Of a stretch of 64,000 nucleotides of DNA, positions 48,060-60,423 are shown piece by piece (the first letter of the stretch is position 1; each line of letters begins with the position of its first letter). The stretch lies in assembly GCA_032622095.1 (NCBI GenBank), contig CP136068.1, forward strand, positions 16,783,729 to 16,847,728, read 5' to 3'. The translations under genes were made by a program, and so were the position numbers. The notes under the pieces are model-generated. The model made no database searches, had not been told where the DNA came from, and saw only the letters and a program-made list of their open reading frames with translations. The stretch comes from Siphonodentalium dalli (lineage: Eukaryota; Mollusca; Scaphopoda; Gadilida; Siphonodentaliidae).

Positions 48060-48860
48060 TTAGCATATGTTAGCCTGGACCCAGGCCGGGAATACCATGT
48101 GATGCCGGCTGTGTGGGACGCCGTGTGCCCCCTGGCACAGCCGATACCACATACATTCTCGAACTAATGTGCACATTGTGCTGCAGGGATTATAACTTGT
48201 CATACGCATTGCAACATCGTAACAACAGACACGAAAGCTTTAAAGCTATATTTGAATACCAAAACCAATCTATGAAACAATTGTTGCAATACACTCAGAT
48301 TCTTTATTTCCACATGCAAAAAGAAAGGCTATGAACTAGATTTGCCACTTAAAGGCCCTTACAGCCTAATAATAACCTCACGATATACACCTTAACGATA
48401 CGTATAAGTATAGACTTTCATTGTATATAAGGCAGACATAACTATAATCTGCATGTCTTATATTTACACAAAAATCAACCAAACACATTACGTATGATTA
48501 TGTGTATAAATGGTAAATGTAGTCAGGAAGAGTGTATAACCCACTCAAAACAAAAGCACATATAGTCCCTGCACCATAATGTGTACATGCATCTAACCGA
48601 GAACATATTGATGTACATGTACCTGTAGGGCGATCCGCTGCCACCACCTTTGCCCTGCCCATTGGCGGGGTCCCTACATGCACGACTGCTTTGCGGTAGT
48701 GGTACTATGCAAATACCTATGTATAGTGCCATTGACGTAGCGCGGGCGCGTGCGCGGGGACAGCGGATTGGGCTGCGCGGGGGTGGGGGTGAAGCGCGTT
48801 ACAGACCACTGTGCGTTTGTGACAATAATTCAGATAGCCGCCATAATACGCTATGATACT
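48060..48860. repeat. Inverted pair of related GC-richer segments
   Basis: The segment 48066-48200 (CATTGTGCTGCAGGGATTATA) and the reverse complement of 48541-48700 (CATTATGGTGCAGGGACTATA) share several words, including ATTCTCG/GTTCTCG and the GTGCAGGGAYTATA motif. The right side ends in a GC-rich, purine-rich stretch (GGGCGCGTGCGCGGGG at about 48744). It may be a decayed element with inverted ends. Open frames over it are not supported. Confidence 0.45.
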
Positions 48861-49058
48861 TAAATCATTTCAGTAGATAACATCGAGCAACAGACATATT
48901 GCCACCCACGATTCATATGCGGTAGGTAGTTATAATGCCATCAAATGTGCTCGAGTTGATTCCAAAATTCTTGATATTAAAATGTGATAAATTGTAATCG
49001 ATCGAAGAGGGATAACTCTATCGACACAAATCTCAATTCTGCCTATGCATGGAGTTAC
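48861..49058. other. Unique flank of the tandem array
   Basis: AT-rich sequence leading into the array. The junction at 49059 reads GGAGTTAC|AGGTTAC, against CAATTAT|AGGTTAC between internal units. Confidence 0.5.
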
Positions 49059-52000
49059 AGGTTACAAACAACTAATTATATAGAGTTACTCTTCTTGAAT
49101 TTGTGTAGGGAAACTCGAGTCAGCATAAAAAAAAATTCTGGCTGCTGATTGGTTGATTATCATTGAGGGAAATATCCCTAATCGGGAACAGAAAATCATA
49201 GCCTACGTAAATATGGCGATCGTGTATGTTTAGATGTCCAGGAAGAGTCTGGTGCCGTCCATAAGTTACGGAAGGGGTCTGGGTATTTTTATGATGCTGA
49301 TTTTTTTGCAGAAAATGGGGTAGTTGTGGAAATGCAAGATTATTGTTTGATAAAAATACCGAAAAGGGCGCGTTTGTTGTCACATACTGGTGCAGAGGAT
49401 GACGTTCTAAGGGAAAATTGACCACTTGAAGTTCAACTAGGTCAAACCCATGGCCTGCGGGACTTTTAGTTAACACTGTCGCCTATGGAAAATAATTAGT
49501 TGTGGGTAACCTATAGGCAAAAAAATCACATTTTTCAAATATCGTTCAGGGCAGCGAATTTAGGAACACTGGTAAACAAAGACTCACTCGTTTTGTTGAG
49601 TTATTATATTTTCACGCCCTACAGACCCATTTTCAGATTATGCGAGACATTTATTAACCCTCTGTCGCCGGAACTTCACCTTTTTCCAGAGGCGAAATTT
49701 TCTGAAAATCATCCATTTTGTGCATATGGGTGTACCTTTAATGTTCAAAATAGCACGTTCGAGGTGATGGAAGTTTCTCTGATAGAAATTCGACTCAAAC
49801 TCCTGAAAAGTACTGAAATTTAAAGGGACATCCGCCTATCATTGAACCAAACCATCATCGGATGGTGAAATTTTGAGGGGGGGGGGGTCTATTTCAAATG
49901 CAATTAAACATTGTATTGTTCAAAATTAGATAAATTCCTTAAAACGTATGGTAGATATACGTGACTAGTTTTCAAAACTTATACATATTACTTTCTATCG
50001 TGTGCGTTATGCACGCGAGTCGGTTTTTACAAATTAAATTATGATGAAAAACCCTGAATTTGGGGTGTGGTCACATTTGTGGTCATAATATCCCCACTAG
50101 TGAGTGGATGGACATGGGACATGCGACACTGTGCAGTATATATGTCTATGACAAGCCTAACATGAGACATTAGTATCTTTTCTACTAAATTGCGCTTCCA
50201 GATTTATCAGGATTCTATTACTGGTGTTATTTCTTACCCCAAAAAAATTGTTAATTTTAAAACGGGGTATGTGGGTTAAATGACCGCTGGGAGATAACAG
50301 GATGTCCAATGACTCCTATATTTCTATTGTATCACGGTAAAGCTTTTTTTGTAAAATTGGCGCGGTTTACACGATCAAACTTCAATTTTCTTTTCAATTA
50401 TAGGTTACAAACAACTAATTATATAGAGTTACTCTTCTTGAATTTGTGTAGGGAAACTCGAGTCAGCATAAAAAAAAATTCTGGCTGCTGATTGGTTGAT
50501 TATCATTGAGGGAAATATCCCTAATCGGGAACAGAAAATCATAGCCTACGTAAATATGGCGATCGTGTATGTTTAGATGTCCAGGAAGAGTCTGGTGCCG
50601 TCCATAAGTTACGGAAGGGGTCTGGGTATTTTTATGATGCTGATTTTTTTGCAGAAAATGGGGTAGTTGTGGAAATGCAAGATTATCGTTTGATAAAAAT
50701 ACCGAAAAGGGCGCGTTTGTTGTCACACACTGGTGCAGAGGATGACGTTCTAAGGGAAAATTGACCACTTGAAGTTCAACTAGGTCAAACCCATGGCCTG
50801 CGGGACTTTTAGTTAACACTGTCGCCTATGGAAAATAATTAGTTGTGGGTAACCTATAGGCAAAAAAATCACATTTTTCAAATATCGTTCAGGGCAGCGA
50901 ATTTAGGAACACTGGTAAACAAAGACTCACTCGTTTTGTTGAGTTATTATATTTTCACGCCCTACAGACCCATTTTCAGATTATGCGAGACATTTATTAA
51001 CCCTCTGTCGCCGGAACTTCACCTTTTTCCAGAGGCGAAATTTTCTGAAAATCATCCATTTTGTGCATATGGGTGTACCTTTAATGTTCAAAATAGCACG
51101 TTCGAGGTGATGGAAGTTTCTCTGATAGAAATTCGACTCAAACTCCTGAAAAGTACTGAAATTTAAAGGGACATCCGCCTATCATTGAACCAAACCATCA
51201 TCGGATGGTGAAATTTTGAGGGGGGGGGGTCTATTTCAAATGCAATTAAACATTGTATTGTTCAAAATTAGATAAATTCCTTAAAACGTATGGTAGATAT
51301 ACGTGACTAGTTTTCAAAACTTATACATATTACTTTCTATCGTGTGCGTTATGCACGCGAGTCGGTTTTTACAAATTAAATTATGATGAAAAACCCTGAA
51401 TTTGGGGTGTGGTCACATTTGTGGTCATAATATCCCCACTAGTGAGTGGATGGACATGGGACATGCGACACTGTGCAGTATATATGTCTATGACAAGCCT
51501 AACATGAGACATTAGTATCTTTTCTACTAAATTGCGCTTCCAGATTTATCAGGATTCTATTACTGGTGTTATTTCTTACCCCAAAAAAATTGTTAATTTT
51601 AAAACGGGGTATGTGGGTTAAATGACCGCTGGGAGATAACAGGATGTCCAATGACTCCTATATTTCTATTGTATCACGGTAAAGCTTTTTTTGTAAAATT
51701 GGCGCGGTTTACACGATCAAACTTCAATTTTCTTTTCAATTATAGGTTACAAACAACTAATTATATAGAGTTACTCTTCTTGAATTTGTGTAGGGAAACT
51801 CGAGTCAGCATAAAAAAAAATTCTGGCTGCTGATTGGTTGATTATCATTGAGGGAAATATCCCTAATCGGGAACAGAAAATCATAGCCTACGTAAATATG
51901 GCGATCGTGTATGTTTAGATGTCCAGGAAGAGTCTGGTGCCGTCCATAAGTTACGGAAGGGGTCTGGGTATTTTTATGATGCTGATTTTTTTGCAGAAAA

Positions 52001-55000
52001 TGGGGTAGTTGTGGAAATGCAAGATTATCGTTTGATAAAAATACCGAAAAGGGCGCGTTTGTTGTCACATACTGGTGCAGAGGATGACGTTCTAAGGGAA
52101 AATTGACCACTTGAAGTTCAACTAGGTCAAACCCATGGCCTGCGGGACTTTTAGTTAACACTGTCGCCTATGGAAAATAATTAGTTGTGGGTAACCTATA
52201 GGCAAAAAAATCACATTTTTCAAATATCGTTCAGGGCAGCGAATTTAGGAACACTGGTAAACAAAGACTCACTCGTTTTGTTGAGTTATTATATTTTCAC
52301 GCCCTACAGACCCATTTTCAGATTATGCGAGACATTTATTAACCCTCTGTCGCCGGAACTTCACCTTTTTCCAGAGGCGAAATTTTCTGAAAATCATCCA
52401 TTTTGTGCATATGGGTGTACCTTTAATGTTCAAAATAGCACGTTCGAGGTGATGGAAGTTTCTCTGATAGAAATTCGACTCAAACTCCTGAAAAGTACTG
52501 AAATTTAAAGGGACATCCGCCTATCATTGAACCAAACCATCATCGGATGGTGAAATTTTGAGGGGGGGGGGGGTCTATTTCAAATGCAATTAAACATTGT
52601 ATTGTTCAAAATTAGATAAATTCCTTAAAACGTATGGTAGATATACGTGACTAGTTTTCAAAACTTATACATATTACTTTCTATCGTGTGCGTTATGCAC
52701 GCGAGTCGGTTTTTACAAATTAAATTATGATGAAAAACCCTGAATTTGGGGTGTGGTCACATTTGTGGTCATAATATCCCCACTAGTGAGTGGATGGACA
52801 TGGGACATGCGACACTGTGCAGTATATATGTCTATGACAAGCCTAACATGAGACATTAGTATCTTTTCTACTAAATTGCGCTTCCAGATTTATCAGGATT
52901 CTATTACTGGTGTTATTTCTTACCCCAAAAAAATTGTTAATTTTAAAACGGGGTATGTGGGTTAAATGACCGCTGGGAGATAACAGGATGTCCAATGACT
53001 CCTATATTTCTATTGTATCACGGTAAAGCTTTTTTTGTAAAATTGGCGCGGTTTACACGATCAAACTTCAATTTTCTTTTCAATTATAGGTTACAAACAA
53101 CTAATTATATAGAGTTACTCTTCTTGAATTTGTGTAGGGAAACTCGAGTCAGCATAAAAAAAAATTCTGGCTGCTGATTGGTTGATTATCATTGAGGGAA
53201 ATATCCCTAATCGGGAACAGAAAATCATAGCCTACGTAAATATGGCGATCGTGTATGTTTAGATGTCCAGGAAGAGTCTGGTGCCGTCCATAAGTTACGG
53301 AAGGGGTCTGGGTATTTTTATGATGCTGATTTTTTTGCAGAAAATGGGGTAGTTGTGGAAATGCAAGATTATCGTTTGATAAAAATACCGAAAAGGGCGC
53401 GTTTGTTGTCACATACTGGTGCAGAGGATGACGTTCTAAGGGAAAATTGACCACTTGAAGTTCAACTAGGTCAAACCCATGGCCTGCGGGACTTTTAGTT
53501 AACACTGTCGCCTATGGAAAATAATTAGTTGTGGGTAACCTATAGGCAAAAAAATCACATTTTTCAAATATCGTTCAGGGCAGCGAATTTAGGAACACTG
53601 GTAAACAAAGACTCACTCGTTTTGTTGAGTTATTATATTTTCACGCCCTACAGACCCATTTTCAGATTATGCGAGACATTTATTAACCCTCTGTCGCCGG
53701 AACTTCACCTTTTTCCAGAGGCGAAATTTTCTGAAAATCATCCATTTTGTGCATATGGGTGTACCTTTAATGTTCAAAATAGCACGTTCGAGGTGATGGA
53801 AGTTTCTCTGATAGAAATTCGACTCAAACTCCTGAAAAGTACTGAAATTTAAAGGGACATCCGCCTATCATTGAACCAAACCATCATCGGATGGTGAAAT
53901 TTTGAGGGGGGGGGGGGGGGTCTATTTCAAATGCAATTAAACATTGTATTGTTCAAAATTAGATAAATTCCTTAAAACGTATGGTAGATATACGTGACTA
54001 GTTTTCAAAACTTATACATATTACTTTCTATCGTGTGCGTTATGCACGCGAGTCGGTTTTTACAAATTAAATTATGATGAAAAACCCTGAATTTGGGGTG
54101 TGGTCACATTTGTGGTCATAATATCCCCACTAGTGAGTGGATGGACATGGGACATGCGACACTGTGCAGTATATATGTCTATGACAAGCCTAACATGAGA
54201 CATTAGTATCTTTTCTACTAAATTGCGCTTCCAGATTTATCAGGATTCTATTACTGGTGTTATTTCTTACCCCAAAAAAATTGTTAATTTTAAAACGGGG
54301 TATGTGGGTTAAATGACCGCTGGGAGATAACAGGATGTCCAATGACTCCTATATTTCTATTGTATCACGGTAAAGCTTTTTTTGTAAAATTGGCGCGGTT
54401 TACACGATCAAACTTCAATTTTCTTTTCAATTATAGGTTACAAACAACTAATTATATAGAGTTACTCTTCTTGAATTTGTGTAGGGAAACTCGAGTCAGC
54501 ATAAAAAAAAATTCTGGCTGCTGATTGGTTGATTATCATTGAGGGAAATATCCCTAATCGGGAACAGAAAATCATAGCCTACGTAAATATGGCGATCGTG
54601 TATGTTTAGATGTCCAGGAAGAGTCTGGTGCCGTCCATAAGTTACGGAAGGGGTCTGGGTATTTTTATGATGCTGATTTTTTTGCAGAAAATGGGGTAGT
54701 TGTGGAAATGCAAGATTATCGTTTGATAAAAATACCGAAAAGGGCGCGTTTGTTGTCACATACTGGTGCAGAGGATGACGTTCTAAGGGAAAATTGACCA
54801 CTTGAAGTTCAACTAGGTCAAACCCATGGCCTGCGGGACTTTTAGTTAACACTGTCGCCTATGGAAAATAATTAGTTGTGGGTAACCTATAGGCAAAAAA
54901 ATCACATTTTTCAAATATCGTTCAGGGCAGCGAATTTAGGAACACTGGTAAACAAAGACTCACTCGTTTTGTTGAGTTATTATATTTTCACGCCCTACAG

Positions 55001-56572
55001 ACCCATTTTCAGATTATGCGAGACATTTATTAACCCTCTGTCGCCGGAACTTCACCTTTTTCCAGAGGCGAAATTTTCTGAAAATCATCCATTTTGTGCA
55101 TATGGGTGTACCTTTAATGTTCAAAATAGCACGTTCGAGGTGATGGAAGTTTCTCTGATAGAAATTCGACTCAAACTCCTGAAAAGTACTGAAATTTAAA
55201 GGGACATCCGCCTATCATTGAACCAAACCATCATCGGATGGTGAAATTTTGAGGGGGGGGGGTCTATTTCAAATGCAATTAAACATTGTATTGTTCAAAA
55301 TTAGATAAATTCCTTAAAACGTATGGTAGATATACGTGACTAGTTTTCAAAACTTATACATATTACTTTCTATCGTGTGCGTTATGCACGCGAGTCGGTT
55401 TTTACAAATTAAATTATGATGAAAAACCCTGAATTTGGGGTGTGGTCACATTTGTGGTCATAATATCCCCACTAGTGAGTGGATGGACATGGGACATGCG
55501 ACACTGTGCAGTATATATGTCTATGACAAGCCTAACATGAGACATTAGTATCTTTTCTACTAAATTGCGCTTCCAGATTTATCAGGATTCTATTACTGGT
55601 GTTATTTCTTACCCCAAAAAAATTGTTAATTTTAAAACGGGGTATGTGGGTTAAATGACCGCTGGGAGATAACAGGATGTCCAATGACTCCTATATTTCT
55701 ATTGTATCACGGTAAAGCTTTTTTTGTAAAATTGGCGCGGTTTACACGATCAAACTTCAATTTTCTTTTCAATTATAGGCAAAAAAATCACATTTTTCAA
55801 ATATCGTTCAGGGCAGCGAATTTAGGAACACTGGTAAACAAAGACTCACTCGTTTTGTTGAGTTATTATATTTTCACGCCCTACAGACCCATTTTCAGAT
55901 TATGCGAGACATTTATTAACCCTCTGTCGCCGGAACTTCACCTTTTTCCAGAGGCGAAATTTTCTGAAAATCATCCATTTTGTGCATATGGGTGTACCTT
56001 TAATGTTCAAAATAGCACGTTCGAGGTGATGGAAGTTTCTCTGATAGAAATTCGACTCAAACTCCTGAAAAGTACTGAAATTTAAAGGGACATCCGCCTA
56101 TCATTGAACCAAACCATCATCGGATGGTGAAATTTTGAGGGGGGGGGGGTCTATTTCAAATGCAATTAAACATTGTATTGTTCAAAATTAGATAAATTCC
56201 TTAAAACGTATGGTAGATATACGTGACTAGTTTTCAAAACTTATACATATTACTTTCTATCGTGTGCGTTATGCACGCGAGTCGGTTTTTACAAATTAAA
56301 TTATGATGAAAAACCCTGAATTTGGGGTGTGGTCACATTTGTGGTCATAATATCCCCACTAGTGAGTGGATGGACATGGGACATGCGACACTGTGCAGTA
56401 TATATGTCTATGACAAGCCTAACATGAGACATTAGTATCTTTTCTACTAAATTGCGCTTCCAGATTTATCAGGATTCTATTACTGGTGTTATTTCTTACC
56501 CCAAAAAAATTGTTAATTTTAAAACGGGGTATGTGGGTTAAATGACCGCTGGGAGATAACAGGATGTCCAAT
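49059..56572. repeat. Tandem array of ~1.34-kb units, 5 full copies plus a deleted, gap-truncated sixth
   Basis: Unit starts (AGGTTACAAACAACTAATT) fall at 49059, 50402, 51744, 53088 and 54435, giving periods of 1343, 1342, 1344, 1347 and 1342 bp. Length differences come from a poly-G run (TTTTGAGGGG...GTCTATTTC). Other differences are few: copy 1 has GATTATTG where the others have GATTATCG, and copy 2 has CACACACTGG where the others have CACATACTGG. Copy 6 starts at 55777 but lacks the first ~456 bp of the unit, and is cut by the assembly gap at 56573. Each full unit carries a minus frame of 118 codons and a plus frame of 107 codons, both opened by non-ATG codons. Near-identity alone explains their persistence. 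No RNA gene, transposase or known satellite was recognised. The orientation is head to tail. Confidence 0.95.
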
Positions 56573-56672
56573 NNNNNNNNNNNNNNNNNNNNNNNNNNNN
56601 NNNNNNNNNNNNNNNNNNNNNNNNNNNNNNNNNNNNNNNNNNNNNNNNNNNNNNNNNNNNNNNNNNNNNNNN
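56573..56672. other. Assembly gap (100 N)
   Basis: Exactly 100 N, a conventional placeholder for a gap of unknown size. The left side ends within a copy of the 1.34-kb unit. The right side begins TGAAACATAAACAC, the intron sequence that immediately precedes (on the minus strand, up to the acceptor) the duplicated Thr-rich exon at its other two occurrences. The gap therefore hides the rest of the array and probably a third exon copy. Confidence 0.99.
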
Positions 56673-57411
56673 TGAAACATAAACACTTCATATATTCATC
56701 ATAGCATGTCATTATGTGTAAATCTTTGGAATATCAATCAGCTATTCTGGTCGAAACATGACCATTTCGCATATATTGTACGTCATACTGAGCCAAACTT
56801 GTGATATATTTCTATCGGTTAACATATAGTATGTGTGGTGACTCGGATACCCGGCGGATGTCATAACGCAGTTTTTTCTTGATATTTTGATCCTAAACAA
56901 TTTTTATTTTAAATGTGTTGTAGTTAAATTGAGCAAGAAGTTTAATTTGAAGGATTGATCACATACAAAATTAAATTAAATTTTTTTTCTCAAATATTTT
57001 TGTTTAGAAAACTTTATAAAAGATGAAAGCTCTTTATCGTTTGCGAATCTGATATGTGGATCTCTGAGACTCCGTGAATGGGACAGAGGTTCGATCGGTA
57101 GTTTAATAAAAAAAAGAAGAAAAAAAAGAATTAAATTAACTTTTTTTTTAATTAAAGTTTTTCAAATCAATTTAAATGATCAAAATGTGCCAAGCCGCAC
57201 TTAAATTTAAGTACGATTGTGTCAAATTTATATTATCTGCATGTTTCGCATTATAATTTTAAGTCGTCATGTACATATTTTATCCCACAATCTTACCAAC
57301 ATCCATTCGCTAATCCATTTTAAAACAACATATTATATTATGGTTATATAAAAATGTATTATTATTTATTTTTATTGGTCATCTAGACTTGACAATTTCG
57401 TTTTAACTCAC

Positions 57412-57474
57412 CCGGTATTGTAGTTGTGGTTGTCGGAGATTCTGTCGTAGTTGGTCCAACAGTAATCAGTGTCA
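57412..57474 (-). CDS. Thr/Pro-rich stalk exon (copy b), gene A
   Basis: The acceptor ATGTTTCAG and the donor ATACCGG|GTGAGTT bound a 63-nt exon, phase 1 at both ends. The peptide is TLITVGPTTTESPTTTTIP, a mucin-like, likely O-glycosylated spacer. It is a duplicate of the exon at 58274-58336: both read VGPTTTE in the middle. Joining to either the EGF exon or the sister exon (last base G) gives Val and keeps the frame. Such exons usually form an extended stalk between a binding module and the membrane. Confidence 0.78.
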
Positions 57475-58273
57475 CTGAAACATAAACATTTTATATATTC
57501 ATCATTGCAGGTCATTACGTGTAAATCTTTGGGAATATCAATCAGCGATTCTGGTCGAACCATGGCCATTTCGCATATGATGTACGTCATACTGAGCCAA
57601 ACTTGTGATATGTTTCTATCGGTTAACATATATTATGTGTGGTGACTCGGGATACCCGGCGGATGTCATAACGCAGTTTTTTATATTTTGATTCTAAACA
57701 ACGTTTATTTTAAATGTGTTGTTGTTGTTGTTGTTAAATTGAGCAAGTAGTTCAATTTAAAGAATTGAACACATAAAAACTAAATTTATGTTTTTTTTTC
57801 AAATAAAAAAATCTTTATAAAAGATGAACGCTCTTTATTGTCTGCGAAATCTGATATATGGATCTCTGAGACTCAGTGAATAGGTCATAGGTTCGATCTC
57901 ATTTTCTACATGTATACGAATATATGTTACAATTGTATTTCTGAACAAGTATAGAGCAATTAGTTTCATGAAAAAGAAACAAAACCATGAATTAAATTTC
58001 CTTTTTTTTAATTAAAGTTTTTAAAAATCAATTTGAAAGATGAATTGTGCCAAACGGCACTTAAATTTAAGTACGATTGTGTCAAATTTATATTGTCGGC
58101 GTGTTTCGCATTATAATTTTAAGCCGTCATGTACATATTTTTCCCACAAACTTACCAACATCCATTCGCTAATCCGTTTTAAAACAACATAATTATTATA
58201 TTATGGTTATATAAAAATGAATCATTATTTATTTTTATGGAGCATCTAGGCTTGACCATTTCGTCTTACTTAC

Positions 58274-58336
58274 CCAGATTTATAGTTGTGGCTGTCGATG
58301 GTTCTGTCGTAGTTGGTCCAACAGCACTCGGTGTCA
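58274..58336 (-). CDS. Thr/Pro-rich stalk exon (copy a), gene A
   Basis: The acceptor CATGTTTCAG and the donor AATCTGG|GTAAGTAAG bound a 63-nt, phase 1-1 exon encoding TPSAVGPTTTEPSTATTINL. The phase-1 donor of the EGF exon (CACG|GTATGT) joins to its first two bases TG in frame. This copy has kept both splice sites and an open frame despite divergence from copy b, which suggests both are used. Confidence 0.78.
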
Positions 58337-58958
58337 CTGAAACATGAACACTTTATATATTCATCATAGCATGTCATTATGTGTAAATCTTTGGGCATAT
58401 CAATAAGCGATTCTGGTCGAAACATGGCCATTTCGCATATGATGTATGCCATATTGAGCCAAACTTGTGATATGTTTCTATCGGTTAACATATATTATGT
58501 GTGGTGACTCGGGATACCCGGCGGATGTTATAACGCAGTTTTTTCTTTATATTTTAATTGCCAACAATGTTTACTTTAAATGTGTTGTTCATTTTTTTTA
58601 GAAGACTTTTAAAAAGATGACTGCTCTTTATCGTTTTCGAAATTTGATATATGGATCTCTGGGAATCTGAATGGTTTTAAAAGATGAATGCTCTTTATCG
58701 TTTGCAAAATCTGAGATTCGATGAACGGGACACAGGTTCGATCTCATTTTCTACAGGTATACCAATATATCTTGAATTTGTATTTGTGAACACGTATAGA
58801 GCAAGTAGTTTAACAAAAAAGCAACAGAACCATAATATTAAATGACTTTTAAAAAAATACTGTTTTAAAACATAATATTAAAAAGTTCAAAATGTGCCAA
58901 ACCGCTGTTAAATTTAGGTACGATTGTTTCAAATTTATATTGTCTGCGTGTTTATAGT

Positions 58959-59675
58959 AGTAGATGAAGTCTAATACTTTTCTAAAAACATAGATATAGG
59001 TTACACATGTAAGTTCATACACCTGCAACACATAACAAATAACTAACATATCGCTGCATGAACTACACAATGAATGTACCGTATCCGTAAGTTATGGGCC
59101 TTTTTTGTTTGGACTATGATTGTCAAATGTATTGTCAACGGTGCTGAAAGCCCAAAGAAACCACAAAACAATAGGTTGATAATTGCCATCAATTACACAA
59201 CGGAATTGTGTCTCGATAATGTGGATGGTCTGTGATAAGATGCGCACATGTATACCTGAAGCTTAGTGATATATGTTCAGTTTGTGTCTTCCTAGAGGGT
59301 ATAAACAGACATGCGAATATGCAGTATGTATAACGTTAAATGGGGTGGACGGGCTGCATGCTTATTATGCACTGTGTGCCCGAAATAAAATCTTCAAGAG
59401 TGTTCACACCTAAATATCGAAAGCAATTAATGTGGTCATAACATTTACACACTGAAACAATAAGACATCCGCAACGATATACCCGCGAATCTGCACAAAG
59501 TACAACCGGTACGAAATATAGTGAGCCGACGACAGCTCAGATGACAATGTTCATTCACAAAGCATAACGTATAGTAACTATTTGAGGTGAAAGTATATTA
59601 TTCAATGTAAGACATAATTATGTTGCCGAATTTCACGCATTATACTGGTTCTGGTCCGAATTTCCAATCTGCTTG
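58959..59675. other. Intron between EGF and stalk exons; nothing recognised
   Basis: Unique-looking sequence with no exon or element terminus recognised. Confidence 0.45.
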
Positions 59676-59938
59676 TACATGTAACACCCGATTGGTAGTA
59701 CATGTAACACCCGATTGGTAGTACATGTAACACCCGATTGGTAGTACATGTAACACCCGATTGGTAGTACATGTAACACCCGATTGGTAGTACATGTAAC
59801 ACAAGATTGGTAGTACATGTAACACCCGATTGGTAGTACATGTAGCACCCGATTGGTAGTACACGTAACACCCGATTGGTAGTACATGTAACACCAGATT
59901 GGTAGTACATGTAACACCCGGTTGGTAGTACATGTAAC
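59676..59938. repeat. 23-bp minisatellite, ~11-12 copies, next to EGF exon donor
   Basis: The unit GTACATGTAACACCCGAT plus TGGTA repeats with few variants (ACAAGAT, ACCAGAT, TAGCACC, ACACGTAAC). It begins 39 bp inside the intron after the EGF exon. The unit has no stop on the minus strand, and 23 is not a multiple of three, so all three minus frames are open across it. That explains the long frames with recurring YQSGVTCTT. Confidence 0.96.
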
Positions 59939-59977
59939 TTGCCCTTTTTACGACAGTTACGTGAAATTGAAACATAC

Positions 59978-60074
59978 CGTGGTTTATCTCGCAGAATTTT
60001 CCAGCGAAACCTACTGCGCAATCACAGGCCAGTTCATTGTAGTTCCAGGTTCCATTCTGACAGGGTGAGCTCAT
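59978..60074 (-). CDS. EGF-like domain exon, gene A
   Basis: The acceptor CTCTTTTTATTCAG at 60075 and the donor AACCACG|GTATGT at 59977 bound a 97-nt exon (phase 0 to phase 1). The peptide begins MSSPCQNGTWNY and continues LACDCAVGFAGKFCEINH. This is the EGF signature C-x-NGT, C-x-C, G-[FY]-x-G-x-x-C-E, with the first Cys of the six on the preceding exon or absent. It is an extracellular module. The phase-0 start is unusual for EGF exons (commonly 1-1) and suggests that an upstream exon supplies the N-terminal Cys. The next exons downstream are Thr-rich stalks. Confidence 0.85.
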
Positions 60075-60423
60075 CTGAATAAAAAGAGTGGGCATGCAGA
60101 TAATTGGACTAACTTACTCGTACTATTTTTTCGCGCACCTTGAGCGAAAAATAATACGACTCCTGAATTTAAACTAATGAACTACATGGAAAACAAGATC
60201 GAGGGTTATGTTGTCGAGTTACACATATTACGAAAGAATAGACAATTACGCCTAACGTCTAGGCCTATATTTACATTCGGTCAACTAATATAATCAATGT
60301 CAAACGACGTACACATCATGGTAACCTCGACGACGATGATGATGACATGCTTGTAAGAAATACACATATAATAGGTCCCTCTATTCACAACTCTATTTAA
60401 AGTGCGCGAATTCAAAACTGAGC
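60075..60423. other. Intron or upstream sequence; nothing recognised
   Basis: Contains a CGACGACGATGATGATGA microsatellite-like stretch at about 60328. No exon could be supported. Confidence 0.4.

Larger units (their letters stand above)
56673..58958. repeat. Tandem segmental duplication (~0.80-0.86-kb units) carrying a 63-nt exon
   Basis: Three copies run at 56673-57474 (about 803 bp), 57475-58336 (862 bp) and 58337-58958 (truncated). Each begins with TGAAACATRAACA, has TTCATCATAGCATGTCATT-like text, TCGGTTAACATAT, GGATACCCGGCGGATGT, an A/T-rich middle and an AAGTACGATTGTGTCAAATT word. The next Thr-rich exon follows at the high-coordinate end of the first two. Copies differ by many substitutions and indels, so they are older than the 1.34-kb array beside them. 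Confidence 0.88.

Noticed and set aside
49120-56085. Recurring 118-codon (minus) and 107-codon (plus) frames in the 1.34-kb array as a gene family
   Set aside because: Copies are nearly identical DNA, so conservation of frames carries no weight. The frames open with GTG or TTG, overlap no recognised domain and have no splice or start context.
57050-58760. tRNA-like B box (GGTTCGATC) recurring at about 57088, 57890 and 58736
   Set aside because: No proper A box at the right distance and no cloverleaf could be drawn. It is part of the tandem duplication and could at most be a decayed tRNA-derived SINE head.
59602-60095. Frames with repeated YQSGVTCTT as a repeat protein
   Set aside because: The 23-bp minisatellite is open in all three frames and starts just past a good donor. 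Only the EGF exon part is supported.
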